Shown one piece after another: positions 16,872 through 25,213 of a stretch of 64,000 bases of DNA. Where the stretch lies: NCBI GenBank assembly GCA_963814985.1, contig CAWFFV010000034.1:272551-336550 (forward strand). Reading direction: 5' to 3'. Each line of letters begins with the position of its first letter. The stretch's first letter is position 1. The notes under the pieces were generated by a model. That model did no database searches. It was not told the DNA's origin and was given only the letters and a program-made list of their open reading frames with translations. The stretch is from CAWFFV01 sp963814985. Lineage in GTDB: Bacteria > Chloroflexota > Ktedonobacteria > Ktedonobacterales > Ktedonobacteraceae. The translations under genes were made by a program, and so were the position numbers.

Positions 16872-16955
16872 CGGGATGCGCATCCTGGTTAACCCTAATG
16901 GTTAGAAGACGAAGCATCCTGGTTAACCCTAATGGTTAGAAGACGAAGCATCCCG
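16872..16955. repeat. 34-base tandem repeat inside an inverted repeat
   Basis: Two identical 34-base units (16880-16913, 16914-16947) carry GGTTAACC. They are enclosed by CGGGATGC (16872-16879) and GCATCCCG (16948-16955), followed by ATTTTT. It lies between convergent genes and may work as a terminator. Confidence 0.75.
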
Positions 16956-17006
16956 AATTTTTGGCTCTCCCGCCATCTCTACTTATGCCGCCAGAGAAAT
17001 GATGTT

Positions 17007-17951
17007 TCAGCTTTTTGAACGCGAATAAATAACAAACAAGATAATACCTACGATAACAAGTAGAACGCCGGCACCTGCCAGAGCGAAGACTAAGAATGTT
17101 CCTCCACCAGATCCATTATTGCTTGTATTAGTTGATGGGGTAGCTGTGGCTGTGATGTGAGGAGAAGGCGTTGGGGTTGGCGCTACTGTCGGTGTTGGCG
17201 TGGCTGCTGCAACCGTTATGGCATTGTTTTCCACCACTTGAAGGGTTGTCTCATTCTCGGCGATAACACTGACAGAGTATGTACCGGGCGGCGTATTCGC
17301 CGGGATAGTCAGGGCAGCGTTAAAGTTGCCATTTATGTCAGAGTTGACGTTCTGGCTAACAATTACTCCTGTCCCTGTCGCAGGTACAATGGCAACTGTT
17401 ATCATCTGTGGTGGTAGCCAGTTAACGCCGGTGATCGAGACCTGACCTCCTGGGGCCGCATTGGGAGGTGCGATGCTGATCGTCTGAAGTGGGGCGACGG
17501 TGAATGTATTCGTTGAGAGTGCTGTTGCCATTGGCGTAACACCTGCTGGTGTAGTGACGCAGATATAGTAGTTGGTGGTTGCTATTGCTGCATTGTCAGG
17601 CCATGTAGTGTCGAGCGCAAATGTGCCATCTGCCTGAAGGGTTGTCGTCGGAAGGGTGAGTGGTAGGAGACCAGGGAAACCCGTAGCCGTACATTTCGCG
17701 GGATCAGCGGTTGTATAGAGATTAACAGCGGTGCCAGGAGTAAAGCCAGAACCAGCGATAAAACCGGAACCTATGATATGGATCTTGGTACCGACGTGTC
17801 CTACCGCATTTCCATTGACTGAGGGTTGCGTAATAGAAACCGTTGGCCCTGCGGCATGAGCGAGAGGGGTTTGCCATTGGATAACTATGAAAAATCCTAC
17901 TAGACAGCAAAATAGTAGCAGGAGACGATGATTGATAGATGTCTTGAACAC
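17007..17951 (-). CDS. Cell-surface protein with Ig-like (IPT/TIG-type) domains
   Basis: 314 aa. A signal peptide (about 1-33, ending AHAA) precedes two Ig-like domains with the GSGFTPG and GVNWLPP turns typical of IPT/TIG repeats. A Pro/Thr linker (about 245-270) and a C-terminal membrane anchor FLVFALAGAGVLLVIVGIIL with basic tail SRSKS follow. It starts at GTG behind GGAG. Architecture points to a wall-spanning, membrane-anchored surface protein; ligand unknown. Confidence 0.82.
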   Translation of the reverse strand: MFKTSINHRLLLLFCCLVGFFIVIQWQTPLAHAAGPTVSITQPSVNGNAVGHVGTKIHIIGSGFIAGSGFTPGTAVNLYTTADPAKCTATGFPGLLPLTLPTTTLQADGTFALDTTWPDNAAIATTNYYICVTTPAGVTPMATALSTNTFTVAPLQTISIAPPNAAPGGQVSITGVNWLPPQMITVAIVPATGTGVIVSQNVNSDINGNFNAALTIPANTPPGTYSVSVIAENETTLQVVENNAITVAAATPTPTVAPTPTPSPHITATATPSTNTSNNGSGGGTFLVFALAGAGVLLVIVGIILFVIYSRSKS

Positions 17952-18076
17952 TATGAAATACTCCCCAGAACATTGTATTACAGAGCAGTTAATATATACA
18001 CATAGACGTTACTGGATAGACTATGTAACAGAAAGATTAAGAGGTTGGCAGGCTAACCACGAGGAGGATCTGACCT

Positions 18077-18815
18077 CTACTGGTCACGCTGTCTCAAGGC
18101 TTCGTACAATGCGATGCTCCCGGCAACGGCGGCGTTGAGCGAGTTAATAGAGCCGTGCATGGGAAGTTTGATAAGTAGATCGCAGTGTTCCCGTACCAAT
18201 CGGCTCATGCCCTTACCCTCGTTCCCCACAACAAGCGCCAGTGGTCCCGTCAGATCGGCCTTGTTGTAATGTGTTTGTGCCTCTCCTGCCAACCCGACAA
18301 CCCAGACATTTTGCTGTTTGAGAAAATCAATGACCCGAGTCAGGTTTGTTTCCTGAGCGATAAGGAGATGTTCGGTAGCTCCTGCCGACGTTTTGACAAC
18401 GGTAGCATTGATTTCAGCGGCGCGATGTTGTGGGAGAATAACGCCATGAACACCAGCAGCCTCGGCAGTACGTAACAAGGAGCCAAGATTATTAACATCC
18501 TGTATTGCATCGAGGATAAGCAGAAAAGGGACCTCGTTTTTGCGTTTGGCATGAGCAAGCAAGTCATCTGTAGTTGCATACCGACGTTCGGCAACGAATG
18601 CGAGGCAACCCTGGTGTACCGCTCCTCTACTCAGTTGGTCGAGGCGTGGGCGTGATATAACCTCGACAGGGATATGTTGCTTTTCAGCCTCTTGAACAAT
18701 GGCTGCGAGTGCCGGTGACATCGCGTAACCCTTCGGCGAGCAGAACACGCTTAACCTGTCTGGTAGAGTGCAATGTTTCCAGAACGGGGTTACGCCCCCA
18801 GATATATTCGGACAT
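18077..18815 (-). pseudogene. rlmB: 23S rRNA 2'-O-methyltransferase RlmB (TrmH family), frameshifted
   Basis: The start at 18815 reads MSEYIWGRNPVLETLHSTRQ and VLLAEGLR, the substrate-binding N-domain of TrmH-type RlmB. One extra base between 18708 and 18732 shifts the frame into PALAAIVQEAEKQHIPVEVI and the SPOUT methyltransferase domain. That domain has ILDAIQDVNNLGSLLRTAEA, LALVVGNEGKGMS and INSLNAAVAGSIALYEALRQ, the three SpoU motifs of the knotted SAM site. The corrected length is 245 aa, normal for the family, which methylates G2251 of 23S rRNA. Because this is a conserved housekeeping gene, a sequencing indel is a likely cause. Confidence 0.88.
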
Positions 18816-18867
18816 GGTACCTCTCAGCTACTATTTTTTCTTCCCAGAGTATAGCATAGATGTGTGG

Positions 18868-19953
18868 TTAGAACATCTCTCGCAACACTGCCTCTATTGC
18901 TGGTATATCGAGATCCCCGCTGCGTGTCGTCGTTGCTATTTTATGCAAATCTGCCTCAGGAATTCCCACATCGCGTAATCTCTGCGGAAGGCCAAGCTGT
19001 CTGATCAACTCACTCACCGCGTCGGAGGCATTGGTCGCAGCTTCGACATCATCTAACGCATCATCGATAACGCCTAATTCTTGCGCTACCCGTAGGAGTG
19101 GAATGGTATAGCGTGGTGCTAATACACGCATAACATGCGGGAGCGTAATACAAGAGGTAATACCGTGGGGGACATCGTAGCTGGCCCCAATGCGTCGTCC
19201 CAGGTTGTGGCTGAGTCCCATTGAGGTATTGACCTCGCCGAAAAAGCTCATCCAGGCTGCAAGCTGTAACTCTGTGCGAGCTTCCAGATCACCAGGAGAG
19301 GATTTTGTACGTGGGAGATACTCGAAAAGCTTGCTGATGGCCTCTAATGCCAGGACATCGTTGATCGGGTGTCTGTCAGGGGCATACAGGGTCTCGATGG
19401 CATGATCGAGAGCACGAATGCCGCTGGAGAGCCAGAGTTGCATGGGGGTCGCCAGAGTCAGGTGAGCATCCAGAATGACACTGCGTGGTACCAGACGTGT
19501 ATGAGCAAAGCCGGCCTTGATTTTGAGTGTCTCATCGGTCACACCCACCAGATGAGAAAATTCAGCGGCAGAGAGTGTGGTCGGAATAGCAATGTGTGGA
19601 GGGAAACTCCCGCGTTGCTCCGACAGGGCCATGGAGACGGCTTTGGCTGCATCAATTGGACTACCTCCACCGACACTCACCAGCAGATCCGCGTTAAGTA
19701 TGCGTGCTTGCTCTACTGCCAGGGCTACATCACTCTTGGGGGCATGCTGGCGTATTCCGGTAAAAGTTCCAACATGCAACGAGCCAAGTTCTTGTACTAC
19801 ATTAGCTATCACATTGGTTTGTGTGAATAATGTTTGCCCTGTGATGATAAGCACACGCTGACTTTCGAGACGCGACACCTCATCTGCCAACCCGCTCAGG
19901 CTGCCTTGCCCAAATAACACATGTTCCTGTGGTAGAAAAAAAAATTCCATCAT
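18868..19953 (-). CDS. Iron-containing alcohol dehydrogenase, maleylacetate reductase-like
   Basis: 361 aa of the Fe-ADH family: VSVGGGSPIDAAKAVSMAL binds NAD(P), IPTTLSAAEFSHLVGVTD follows, and SSGIRALDHAIETLYAP plus MGLSHNLGRRIGASYDVPHG supply the metal-binding histidines. The short second half and SHLVGVTD block resemble maleylacetate reductases, which reduce maleylacetate to 3-oxoadipate. No aromatic-degradation neighbours support that role here, so an alcohol or aldehyde substrate is possible. A second ATG three bases later (19950) fits the AGAGGA site better. Confidence 0.82.
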   Translation of the reverse strand: MMEFFFLPQEHVLFGQGSLSGLADEVSRLESQRVLIITGQTLFTQTNVIANVVQELGSLHVGTFTGIRQHAPKSDVALAVEQARILNADLLVSVGGGSPIDAAKAVSMALSEQRGSFPPHIAIPTTLSAAEFSHLVGVTDETLKIKAGFAHTRLVPRSVILDAHLTLATPMQLWLSSGIRALDHAIETLYAPDRHPINDVLALEAISKLFEYLPRTKSSPGDLEARTELQLAAWMSFFGEVNTSMGLSHNLGRRIGASYDVPHGITSCITLPHVMRVLAPRYTIPLLRVAQELGVIDDALDDVEAATNASDAVSELIRQLGLPQRLRDVGIPEADLHKIATTTRSGDLDIPAIEAVLREMF

Positions 19954-20373
19954 TCCTCTTTCACTCTTTGTTTTATTCCACTTTTGCTTTTTTCCATCTT
20001 ACCTGTTTCCCTTTGCCCCGTCTACCCCTTTGCAAAAATCTGGCGTTCACCCTCTCTCCTGAGAGAGATTTGTCCAGTGTTTAAGCAAAAGATCAATATT
20101 GTATAAGCAAAAGATCAGTTCAGGATATGGCATTAAACACGGATAACCACGATAATTGACATATAACGACAGCCGCTCAAAGCACTTTAAAGTGTGTGAA
20201 GGATATCTCGTACGGAAACGAGTAACTACTTAAAAGTGTCACAAAAAGCATTAGAGTCCATCGATTGTTGAGATAGCACAATAACGCTGAGAAGAAGGCA
20301 AGGATGTTTCCTTTCATTCTGTTGTTGTAGCCTTCGTCTGTACACAACCTATTAACACAAGGAGTTCCTCAGT
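19954..20373 (+). promoter_or_regulatory. Regulatory region with a 22-base-spaced direct repeat
   Basis: No gene. TAAGCAAAAGATCA occurs at 20082-20095 and 20104-20117, exactly two helical turns apart, as for dimeric or tandem regulator sites. The palindrome CACTTTAAAGTG lies at 20183-20194, and TTGACA at 20156-20161 has no good -10 partner. The region precedes the secreted protein gene at 20374. Confidence 0.5.
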
Positions 20374-21006
20374 ATGAAAAAACATGCCCGTATGCTACTT
20401 GCAATCCCATTTCTGCTTCTGGCCATCGCCACCATCGCTAGTGGATTTCTCATCCTACACCCACACCCTGCAGGAGCGGCTTCTCAGCTCAACCTTGTTG
20501 CGAATCCTAACTTTGCAAACGGTGTTGCCTCGTGGCAAAAATCTTCTACCAACGGTCACCAGATCATCAAATCATCAGGAGCACCGCTGGGCGATAGAAC
20601 GAGCTATGCCGATTTCTGTGGTCTGTCCTTTATTGAGATTGATCCCACTAATCCCTCTGCTGGTTCTATTCCCTTTTGCAATGACCAGCTCTGGCAGAAT
20701 ATCACCTTGCCAGATTCGTTTACCACTGCTACTCTCAGCTATCAGCTAAACACTATTACACCCAACTCTAGCGAAGACAACTTTCATATAGAACTCCGTA
20801 CAAGCACTGGTACAACGATTGCCACGGTACAAACGATTTCTCATGAGAATACCAGTACAAGCTGGACACAGTATACCTTTGATGTGACTCCACAATTGAA
20901 TGCGTATAAAGGGCAGAACGTTCAGCTCTACTTCCAGAGTACAGATAATGGTAGCCCCATCTGGGCAGAATTTTTTGTGGACAATGTGTCTCTGATCGTC
21001 TCCTAA
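20374..21006 (+). CDS. Secreted jelly-roll (carbohydrate-binding-like) protein
   Basis: 210 aa. A signal peptide (about 1-36, ending AGAA) precedes one beta-sandwich: LVANPNFANGVASWQK opens like CBM4/9 or galactose-binding-like modules. FCNDQLWQNITLPDSFTTATLSYQL, FHIELRTSTGTTIATVQTI and WAEFFVDNVSLIVS follow the eight-strand pattern. It probably binds extracellular glycans; no catalytic residues are seen. AAGGAG precedes the ATG. Confidence 0.75.
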   Translation: MKKHARMLLAIPFLLLAIATIASGFLILHPHPAGAASQLNLVANPNFANGVASWQKSSTNGHQIIKSSGAPLGDRTSYADFCGLSFIEIDPTNPSAGSIPFCNDQLWQNITLPDSFTTATLSYQLNTITPNSSEDNFHIELRTSTGTTIATVQTISHENTSTSWTQYTFDVTPQLNAYKGQNVQLYFQSTDNGSPIWAEFFVDNVSLIVS

Positions 21007-21028
21007 TCTTGACGATAGTCCTCTCATT

Positions 21029-21058
21029 CCGTAGAAGTGCCAGATGGCACTTCTACGG
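21029..21058. terminator. Bidirectional terminator hairpin
   Basis: CCGTAGAAGTGCC (21029-21041) pairs perfectly with GGCACTTCTACGG (21046-21058) between convergent genes. Confidence 0.75.
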
Positions 21059-21059
21059 T

Positions 21060-21764
21060 TTATAACCTTTTGGCGAAGGCATGGATAGCAGGAGCGGCAT
21101 TGCCAACATATGGCTTACCATGTCCCAGGCACAACGTTGCCACATTCATCTCTGCAACCTTATGAATAGAGCGTTTTGCCTCTGCCATATCGAGAGTAAA
21201 AGCCGCGATTGGCAATCCCAGATTGAATGGTATGCGCATCATGACATCTCCGCCGAAGAATAAACGTTGCTCTGGCTGCCAGAAGCCACATTGTCCTGGA
21301 GCATGACCCGGCGTGTCAACAACTTCCAGGCCAGGGAGTACTTCATCGAGACGATCTCCCTCCTTCAACTCATGATCAACCTGTGTCCTGGTGATATCTT
21401 GTTGTTTGATGAGGTAAGGTGATAAACGGTTAATACCTTTGAGCTGTGAGGTTGGTGGGCGTAAGACAGGTTTCTCCCCACGAATGACGGCGCTTTCGTA
21501 ACGATGGTGTGCATAGACTTCTGCTCCTGTGGCGTCCCGCAGGGCCGCAAGGCTCCCTATATGGTCGCCATGGGCATGGGTAATGAGAATACGTTTGATA
21601 TCACTAAGCTTGTGCTCGATCTTCTGAAGTTCTTTCTCAATCTGTGGCAGGGAACCAGGGATGCTGGCGTCGACCAGGGTCAGGCCATTATTGCCTGTGA
21701 TGACGTAAACGCGACCCATACGTAAGCCTTCTACACTGTAAATGCCGTCCAGAATACGATACAT
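21060..21764 (-). CDS. Metallo-beta-lactamase-fold hydrolase
   Basis: 234 aa from an ATG with AAGGAGAGG upstream; an in-frame extension to 22001 is not conserved-looking. The fold is marked by THAHGDHIG (HxHxDH) near 62, DTPGHAPGQCGFW, a metal-bridging Asp in FFGGDVMM, and LCLGHGKP. This is the glyoxalase II-like metallo-hydrolase layout with two metal ions. Substrate is not deducible. It follows the deazaflavin nitroreductase gene by about 110 bases on the same strand. Confidence 0.85.
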   Translation of the reverse strand: MYRILDGIYSVEGLRMGRVYVITGNNGLTLVDASIPGSLPQIEKELQKIEHKLSDIKRILITHAHGDHIGSLAALRDATGAEVYAHHRYESAVIRGEKPVLRPPTSQLKGINRLSPYLIKQQDITRTQVDHELKEGDRLDEVLPGLEVVDTPGHAPGQCGFWQPEQRLFFGGDVMMRIPFNLGLPIAAFTLDMAEAKRSIHKVAEMNVATLCLGHGKPYVGNAAPAIHAFAKRL

Positions 21765-21876
21765 ACTGTGCCTCTCCTTGTCGGGAAAATGAATATCATT
21801 CATCTGAATATATAAACATCTACGTTGTTTGAAGTTGTTGCGTTGCAGGTTATCGTATAGCTTTTTTGCTCCCTGA

Positions 21877-22312
21877 TCAGGATTTTTGTATAGGACAGAG
21901 ACGTACAACCGGGATCTTACGTTCCGTACGCTGCTGATATGAATTGTAGGGCGAGTAGATCGCAACCATTTTATCCCAGAGTCGCTTGTAGTCAGCCTCA
22001 TCAGTCACCGTAATAGCGGTACACTCCAGAACACGACCATGATCCTCAACAGTGACCTGTGGTTTTGCTTGAAGGTTAAAGTACCAGTCAGGGTGTTTAG
22101 TTGCACCACCATAAGAAGCAATTACCGATAAAATCCCCACTTTCATTAATCGAGAGGAGTGCCTTTGTTCGTTCAATGCCGCTTTTGCGACCGAGAGTTG
22201 TCAAGAGAATGATATTTTTGCCGACGAAACGGCCTTTGAGCAGGCGATAGAGTGCAATGTGTGTTCTGACAACAAACTTTACTATTCTCTCAGCAAAAGG
22301 ATGCCTATCCAT
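21877..22312 (-). pseudogene. Deazaflavin (F420)-dependent nitroreductase-like protein, frameshifted
   Basis: MDRHPFAERIVKFVVRTHIALYRLL, then LLTTLGRKSGIERTKAL, opens the DUF385/Ddn split-barrel family. The downstream frame gives VIASYGGATKHPDWYFNLQ and a KIPVVRL end. One extra base near 22125 separates the two; the repaired protein is 144 aa, the usual size. Such enzymes use reduced F420, or bind related flavins, to reduce nitro or quinone groups. A TetR operator copy lies in its promoter at 22353-22369. Confidence 0.83.
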
Positions 22313-22352
22313 TATTGTTTTACCTCACTTTGTCTGGTCTCACTTTACAAAA

Positions 22353-22369
22353 TGAATGAAGCTCATTCA
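22353..22369. promoter_or_regulatory. TetR operator upstream of the nitroreductase gene
   Basis: TGAATGA-AGC-TCATTCA is the same N3-spaced palindrome as the one in front of the TetR gene at 23040-23056. Confidence 0.7.
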
Positions 22370-22390
22370 GTGATCTGTAAAAAAAACATC

Positions 22391-23053
22391 TTAGTTAGTT
22401 GTAGTCTCCGCTCCTGTCCCTTCACGTAAGGATCGACCAAAAAGGAGCCGTTCAAATAACTCGATGGCATATTCGCGGTAGAGGTCCTCACGCTCGCCTT
22501 TTTCGAGAGCAAAGCATTGATGCAAAATAGCACTACCTAATAAATTGAGGAGTTGGGCATACATTGCGGTATTGAATGGTGCAAGTTGTCCCTGAGCAAT
22601 GGCATGTTGGAAGAAAGCGTCAAGAGCGTTGGTAATCTCCTCTTTGGCTTTTTTGTGTTGCAAAACTTCCTCTGAAGATTGCATATCGACCTGAAGCAGG
22701 CACATCTGGTCTACATGGTTGCGACTCACACGAAAAGCTGCTTCGATCATTGCACGGGGTATTTGTGCAATGGGTAAATTAAACAAAGCAGGATCTCGGA
22801 AGCTTACTGCTAAAGTTGCCTCAAGATCGATTGCTACACCTGTGTAAATCTCATGCTTATTGCGAAAGTAGAGATAAACAGTGCCTACTGCTACGCCGGC
22901 TGCCTGAGCGATCTCGGCAATGGTCGTCTCTCCATAGCCCTTTTTTGTAAAAAGGATTCGTGCAGCATCAAGAATAGCCCCGCGTTTTGGATGTATCTCC
23001 TCGTTTAACTTGCCCGGCATTTTTCCCTCTGACCACCATTGAATGAACGTCAT
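22391..23053 (-). CDS. TetR/AcrR-family transcriptional regulator
   Basis: 220 aa as drawn; the ATG at 23020 (MPGKLNEEIHPKRGAIL) is the likelier start because the first codons lie inside the operator. The helix-turn-helix is ILDAARILFTKKGYGETTIAEIAQAAGVAVGTVYLYFRNKHEIY, textbook TetR. The ligand domain is not recognisable. Identical operators precede this gene and the adjacent nitroreductase gene, so autoregulation and control of that gene are expected. Confidence 0.88.
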   Translation of the reverse strand: MTFIQWWSEGKMPGKLNEEIHPKRGAILDAARILFTKKGYGETTIAEIAQAAGVAVGTVYLYFRNKHEIYTGVAIDLEATLAVSFRDPALFNLPIAQIPRAMIEAAFRVSRNHVDQMCLLQVDMQSSEEVLQHKKAKEEITNALDAFFQHAIAQGQLAPFNTAMYAQLLNLLGSAILHQCFALEKGEREDLYREYAIELFERLLFGRSLREGTGAETTTN

Positions 23054-23059
23054 TCAATG
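23037..23059. promoter_or_regulatory. TetR autoregulatory operator
   Basis: CATTGAATGA (23037-23046), ACG, TCATTCAATG (23050-23059): a 23-base perfect palindrome with 10-base arms, directly upstream of the TetR start. Confidence 0.75.
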
Positions 23060-23082
23060 TATAGCATGAAAATGAGATGATG

Positions 23083-23772
23083 TCAAGGTTGGGTGAAAAG
23101 ACCCGATACCAATTCCCGTATCGGAGCAAAACTTCTGCGATGGTGAGGAGTTACACCATACTGTTGGAGAGCAGTCAGATGGGCTTCGGTTCCATAGCCT
23201 TTATGTTGATCAAAGCCATAGAGTGGGTATTCTTGATGGAGTTGCAGCATCAGTCGGTCACGTGTAACTTTGGCGATGATGGAAGCGGCTGCTATCGAAA
23301 GACAGCGGGCATCACCTTTAATGATGGAGCGTTGGGGAAGGGGAATATTGGGTAAGAGCAATGCATCCAGTAATAAAGCCTGCGCTGAGATGGAGAGTTG
23401 CTGGAGAGCGGAGCGCATGGCCCATTTGGTGGCTTGCAAAATATTGCGCTCATCGACAAGTTCAACCGAGCCAATCCCGACGCCTACCGCCAGGGCATGT
23501 TGCATGATCACATCATACAGACGTTCACGAGTTGCTCTCGTTAACTGTTTGGAATCGTGGACGCCCGTGAAACGTTGCATCGTTTCCGCTGTATTCTCTC
23601 CAAGTGGCAGAATGACAGCACCAGCTACCACAGGACCCGCAAGACAACCGCGCCCTGCCTCATCGAGTCCTGCGATAAAAGAATAGCCCTGTGCGAACAG
23701 GGCCATTTCTTCCTCTAAGGTTGGAGGTGATTTCTTATTTGCTACCACTTTTGCTTGTAACCGTCTTGGCAA
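23083..23772 (-). CDS. rnhB: Ribonuclease HII
   Basis: 229 aa as drawn. GLDEAGRGCLAGPVVAGAV near 35 supplies the first Asp-Glu pair, DSKQLT follows, then LLLDALLL and GDARCLSIAAASIIAKVTRDRLM with the remaining acidic and conserved residues. The enzyme removes ribonucleotides and RNA primers from DNA. The TTG start overlaps the rplS end by 38 bases. A GTG at 23748 and an ATG at 23706 with AGAGGA are alternatives, though PTLEEEMALFAQGY looks conserved and argues against the latter. Confidence 0.9.
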   Translation of the reverse strand: MPRRLQAKVVANKKSPPTLEEEMALFAQGYSFIAGLDEAGRGCLAGPVVAGAVILPLGENTAETMQRFTGVHDSKQLTRATRERLYDVIMQHALAVGVGIGSVELVDERNILQATKWAMRSALQQLSISAQALLLDALLLPNIPLPQRSIIKGDARCLSIAAASIIAKVTRDRLMLQLHQEYPLYGFDQHKGYGTEAHLTALQQYGVTPHHRRSFAPIRELVSGLFTQP

Positions 23773-24190
23773 CCTTCGCAGCTTCTTTGGCGGCAGCCTG
23801 CTTACTCGTCATAGGACGTAGTTCCTTCAGGCGAGCAGCTTTACCAGTCAGACCACGCAGGAAGTAGAGTTGTTTACGCCGTACGCGAGCATGGCGTAAC
23901 ACTTCAATTTTTTCAATACGCGGCGAATTTATAAGAAATGTACGCTCGACGCCGACGCCATTGGTGATACGGCGTACCGTAAAGTTACGATTAACACCAC
24001 CCCCACGCAAGCGCATCACAACACCTTCGAAAGGCTGTAGACGTTCGCGGTTTCCCTCAACGACTTTTACATGCAGGCGGACCGTGTCGCCTGACAAAAT
24101 CTCAGGTATGTCTTTCCGTAACTGAGCACTTTCGACAGCGGCCAGTAACGCCCGCCCTGCTGGCTTCGTTACGACTTGGTTGTCGCCCAT
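23735..24190 (-). CDS. rplS: 50S ribosomal protein L19
   Basis: 151 aa. DIPEILSGDTVRLHVKVVEGNRERLQPFEGVVMRLRGGG and SPRIEKIEVLRHARVRRKQLYFLRGLTGKAARLKE are diagnostic of bL19, which sits at the subunit interface. The N-terminal extension of about 25 residues and a 25-residue Lys/Ala/Ser tail make it longer than the usual 115 aa. It sits between rpsT and rnhB on one transcript and overlaps rnhB. Confidence 0.95.
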   Translation of the reverse strand: MGDNQVVTKPAGRALLAAVESAQLRKDIPEILSGDTVRLHVKVVEGNRERLQPFEGVVMRLRGGGVNRNFTVRRITNGVGVERTFLINSPRIEKIEVLRHARVRRKQLYFLRGLTGKAARLKELRPMTSKQAAAKEAAKVAKTVTSKSGSK

Positions 24191-24264
24191 CCTTGTAACC
24201 TCCTATGCGCTCAAGTGCTCAGCGGTTGTGAACAGATATGTGCCGGAGCATTGGGCGCGAGAAC

Positions 24265-24531
24265 CTATTTTGCGTTTAGCTGCTTCATCAGACGCGATTT
24301 GCGGCGGGCAGCGTTGTTCTTGTGAATAACGCCTTTTTTGGCGGCGCGATCTAACTCGCTAACAGCTGCGCGGACGGCAGCGGCTGCCTCTTCGGCATCA
24401 GTGCCAGGAATAGTAATGGCCTGGCGAGCTTTTGTGACTTGTGTTTTTACAATAGATTTGGTGCTGCGATTGAGTGCGCGGCGCTTCTGTTCCTGGCGCA
24501 TACGCTTTTCAGCGGCGGCATTATTGGGCAT
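24265..24531 (-). CDS. rpsT: 30S ribosomal protein S20
   Basis: 88 aa, normal for bS20: MPNNAAAEKRMRQEQKRRALNRSTKS, then KGVIHKNNAARRKSRLMKQL. It is the first gene of the rpsT-rplS-rnhB unit, with a consensus promoter at 24622-24651. A leader hairpin CCGACA/TGTCGG (24591-24606) followed by ATTTTT could serve as an attenuator. Confidence 0.95.
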   Translation of the reverse strand: MPNNAAAEKRMRQEQKRRALNRSTKSIVKTQVTKARQAITIPGTDAEEAAAAVRAAVSELDRAAKKGVIHKNNAARRKSRLMKQLNAK

Positions 24532-24590
24532 GTGAGTGTCAATCCTCCCGGAAACGGCTGCCCCTTCACATGGGCTTATTTACAAAAATG

Positions 24591-24606
24591 CCGACAGATT
24601 TGTCGG
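24591..24606 (-). terminator. Leader hairpin of the rpsT operon
   Basis: On the minus strand CCGACA, AATC, TGTCGG is followed by CATTTTTG: a small intrinsic terminator or attenuator in the rpsT leader, possibly for S20 feedback. Confidence 0.5.
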
Positions 24607-24621
24607 ACTGAGTGCCCGTAG

Positions 24622-24651
24622 ATTATAGCAGAAGTGTGTGTGATCTGTCAA
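24622..24651 (-). promoter_or_regulatory. Consensus promoter of the rpsT-rplS-rnhB operon
   Basis: TTGACA (24646-24651) and TATAAT (24622-24627) with 18-base spacing, full consensus in both boxes, as expected for a ribosomal protein operon. Confidence 0.85.
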
Positions 24652-24982
24652 ACGAGTATCCCCAGCGTAAACTATTTCAAACCAGGACAATATTACCCGA
24701 TATCCTCTGAGGACGCCCTAGGCGCTTGCTGGGAATTTTATAAGGGTTTGATGTTTGCGCCGAGAACATCACAACCGCGCATCAAACAAGAGCGAGCCGC
24801 CAGTGGTGGCGAGGGTACTTGTATAGTTACCGTCGAATGACACATGAAGAGCGAGCCACGCAGGTGGTGAGTAGACCTGCGGAAGTTACAAAAAATACGC
24901 ATTGTGTGTCAAAATTCGTCAACGTTCATGCTGATTAGCATTTTTAATGATAATCCTGTGTAACGTAATAGTACTCATTTCC
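24652..24982 (+). other. Intergenic region with small palindromic repeats
   Basis: No convincing gene. It contains two related GAGCGAGCC...GGTGG(C/T)GAG hairpins (24790-24815 and 24850-24872), similar to 13453-13475. GTTTGATG/CATCAAAC-type arms flank 24747-24789. A 68-codon open frame at 24634-24840 has repeat-like content and is not called. Confidence 0.35.
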
Positions 24983-25012
24983 TTGACGTTTAATCTTATT
25001 TTAATCTATGAT
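24983..25012 (+). promoter_or_regulatory. Promoter of the multicopper oxidase gene
   Basis: TTGACG (24983-24988), 18 bases, TATGAT (25007-25012). The 190-base leader that follows holds a CATGTTG/CAACATG hairpin near 25101-25121. Confidence 0.6.
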
Positions 25013-25213
25013 GTTGACATAGAGGCGTTTAAAGGTGTCAGGCTCTCAGAAATTTGCTAGCAACAACATCGGATTTTTCCTGTGTTGTCTGCTTAGTATG
25101 TCATGTTGCCTGCACAACATGTAGACAGCCTATATGAAATTTAGAACCCATTTTGAAAGAGCAAGCATTCTTGCCTTGCCTGAACTCCAATTATGAGAAA
25201 GGACACGAATACC

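Noticed and set aside
23735..23772. Overlap of rnhB and rplS as a frameshift artefact
   Set aside because: Both proteins are complete; start choice for rnhB (GTG 23748) can reduce the overlap to a few codons.
24634..24840. 68-codon frame near the rpsT promoter
   Set aside because: It overlaps the consensus promoter and repeat hairpins; no ribosome site.
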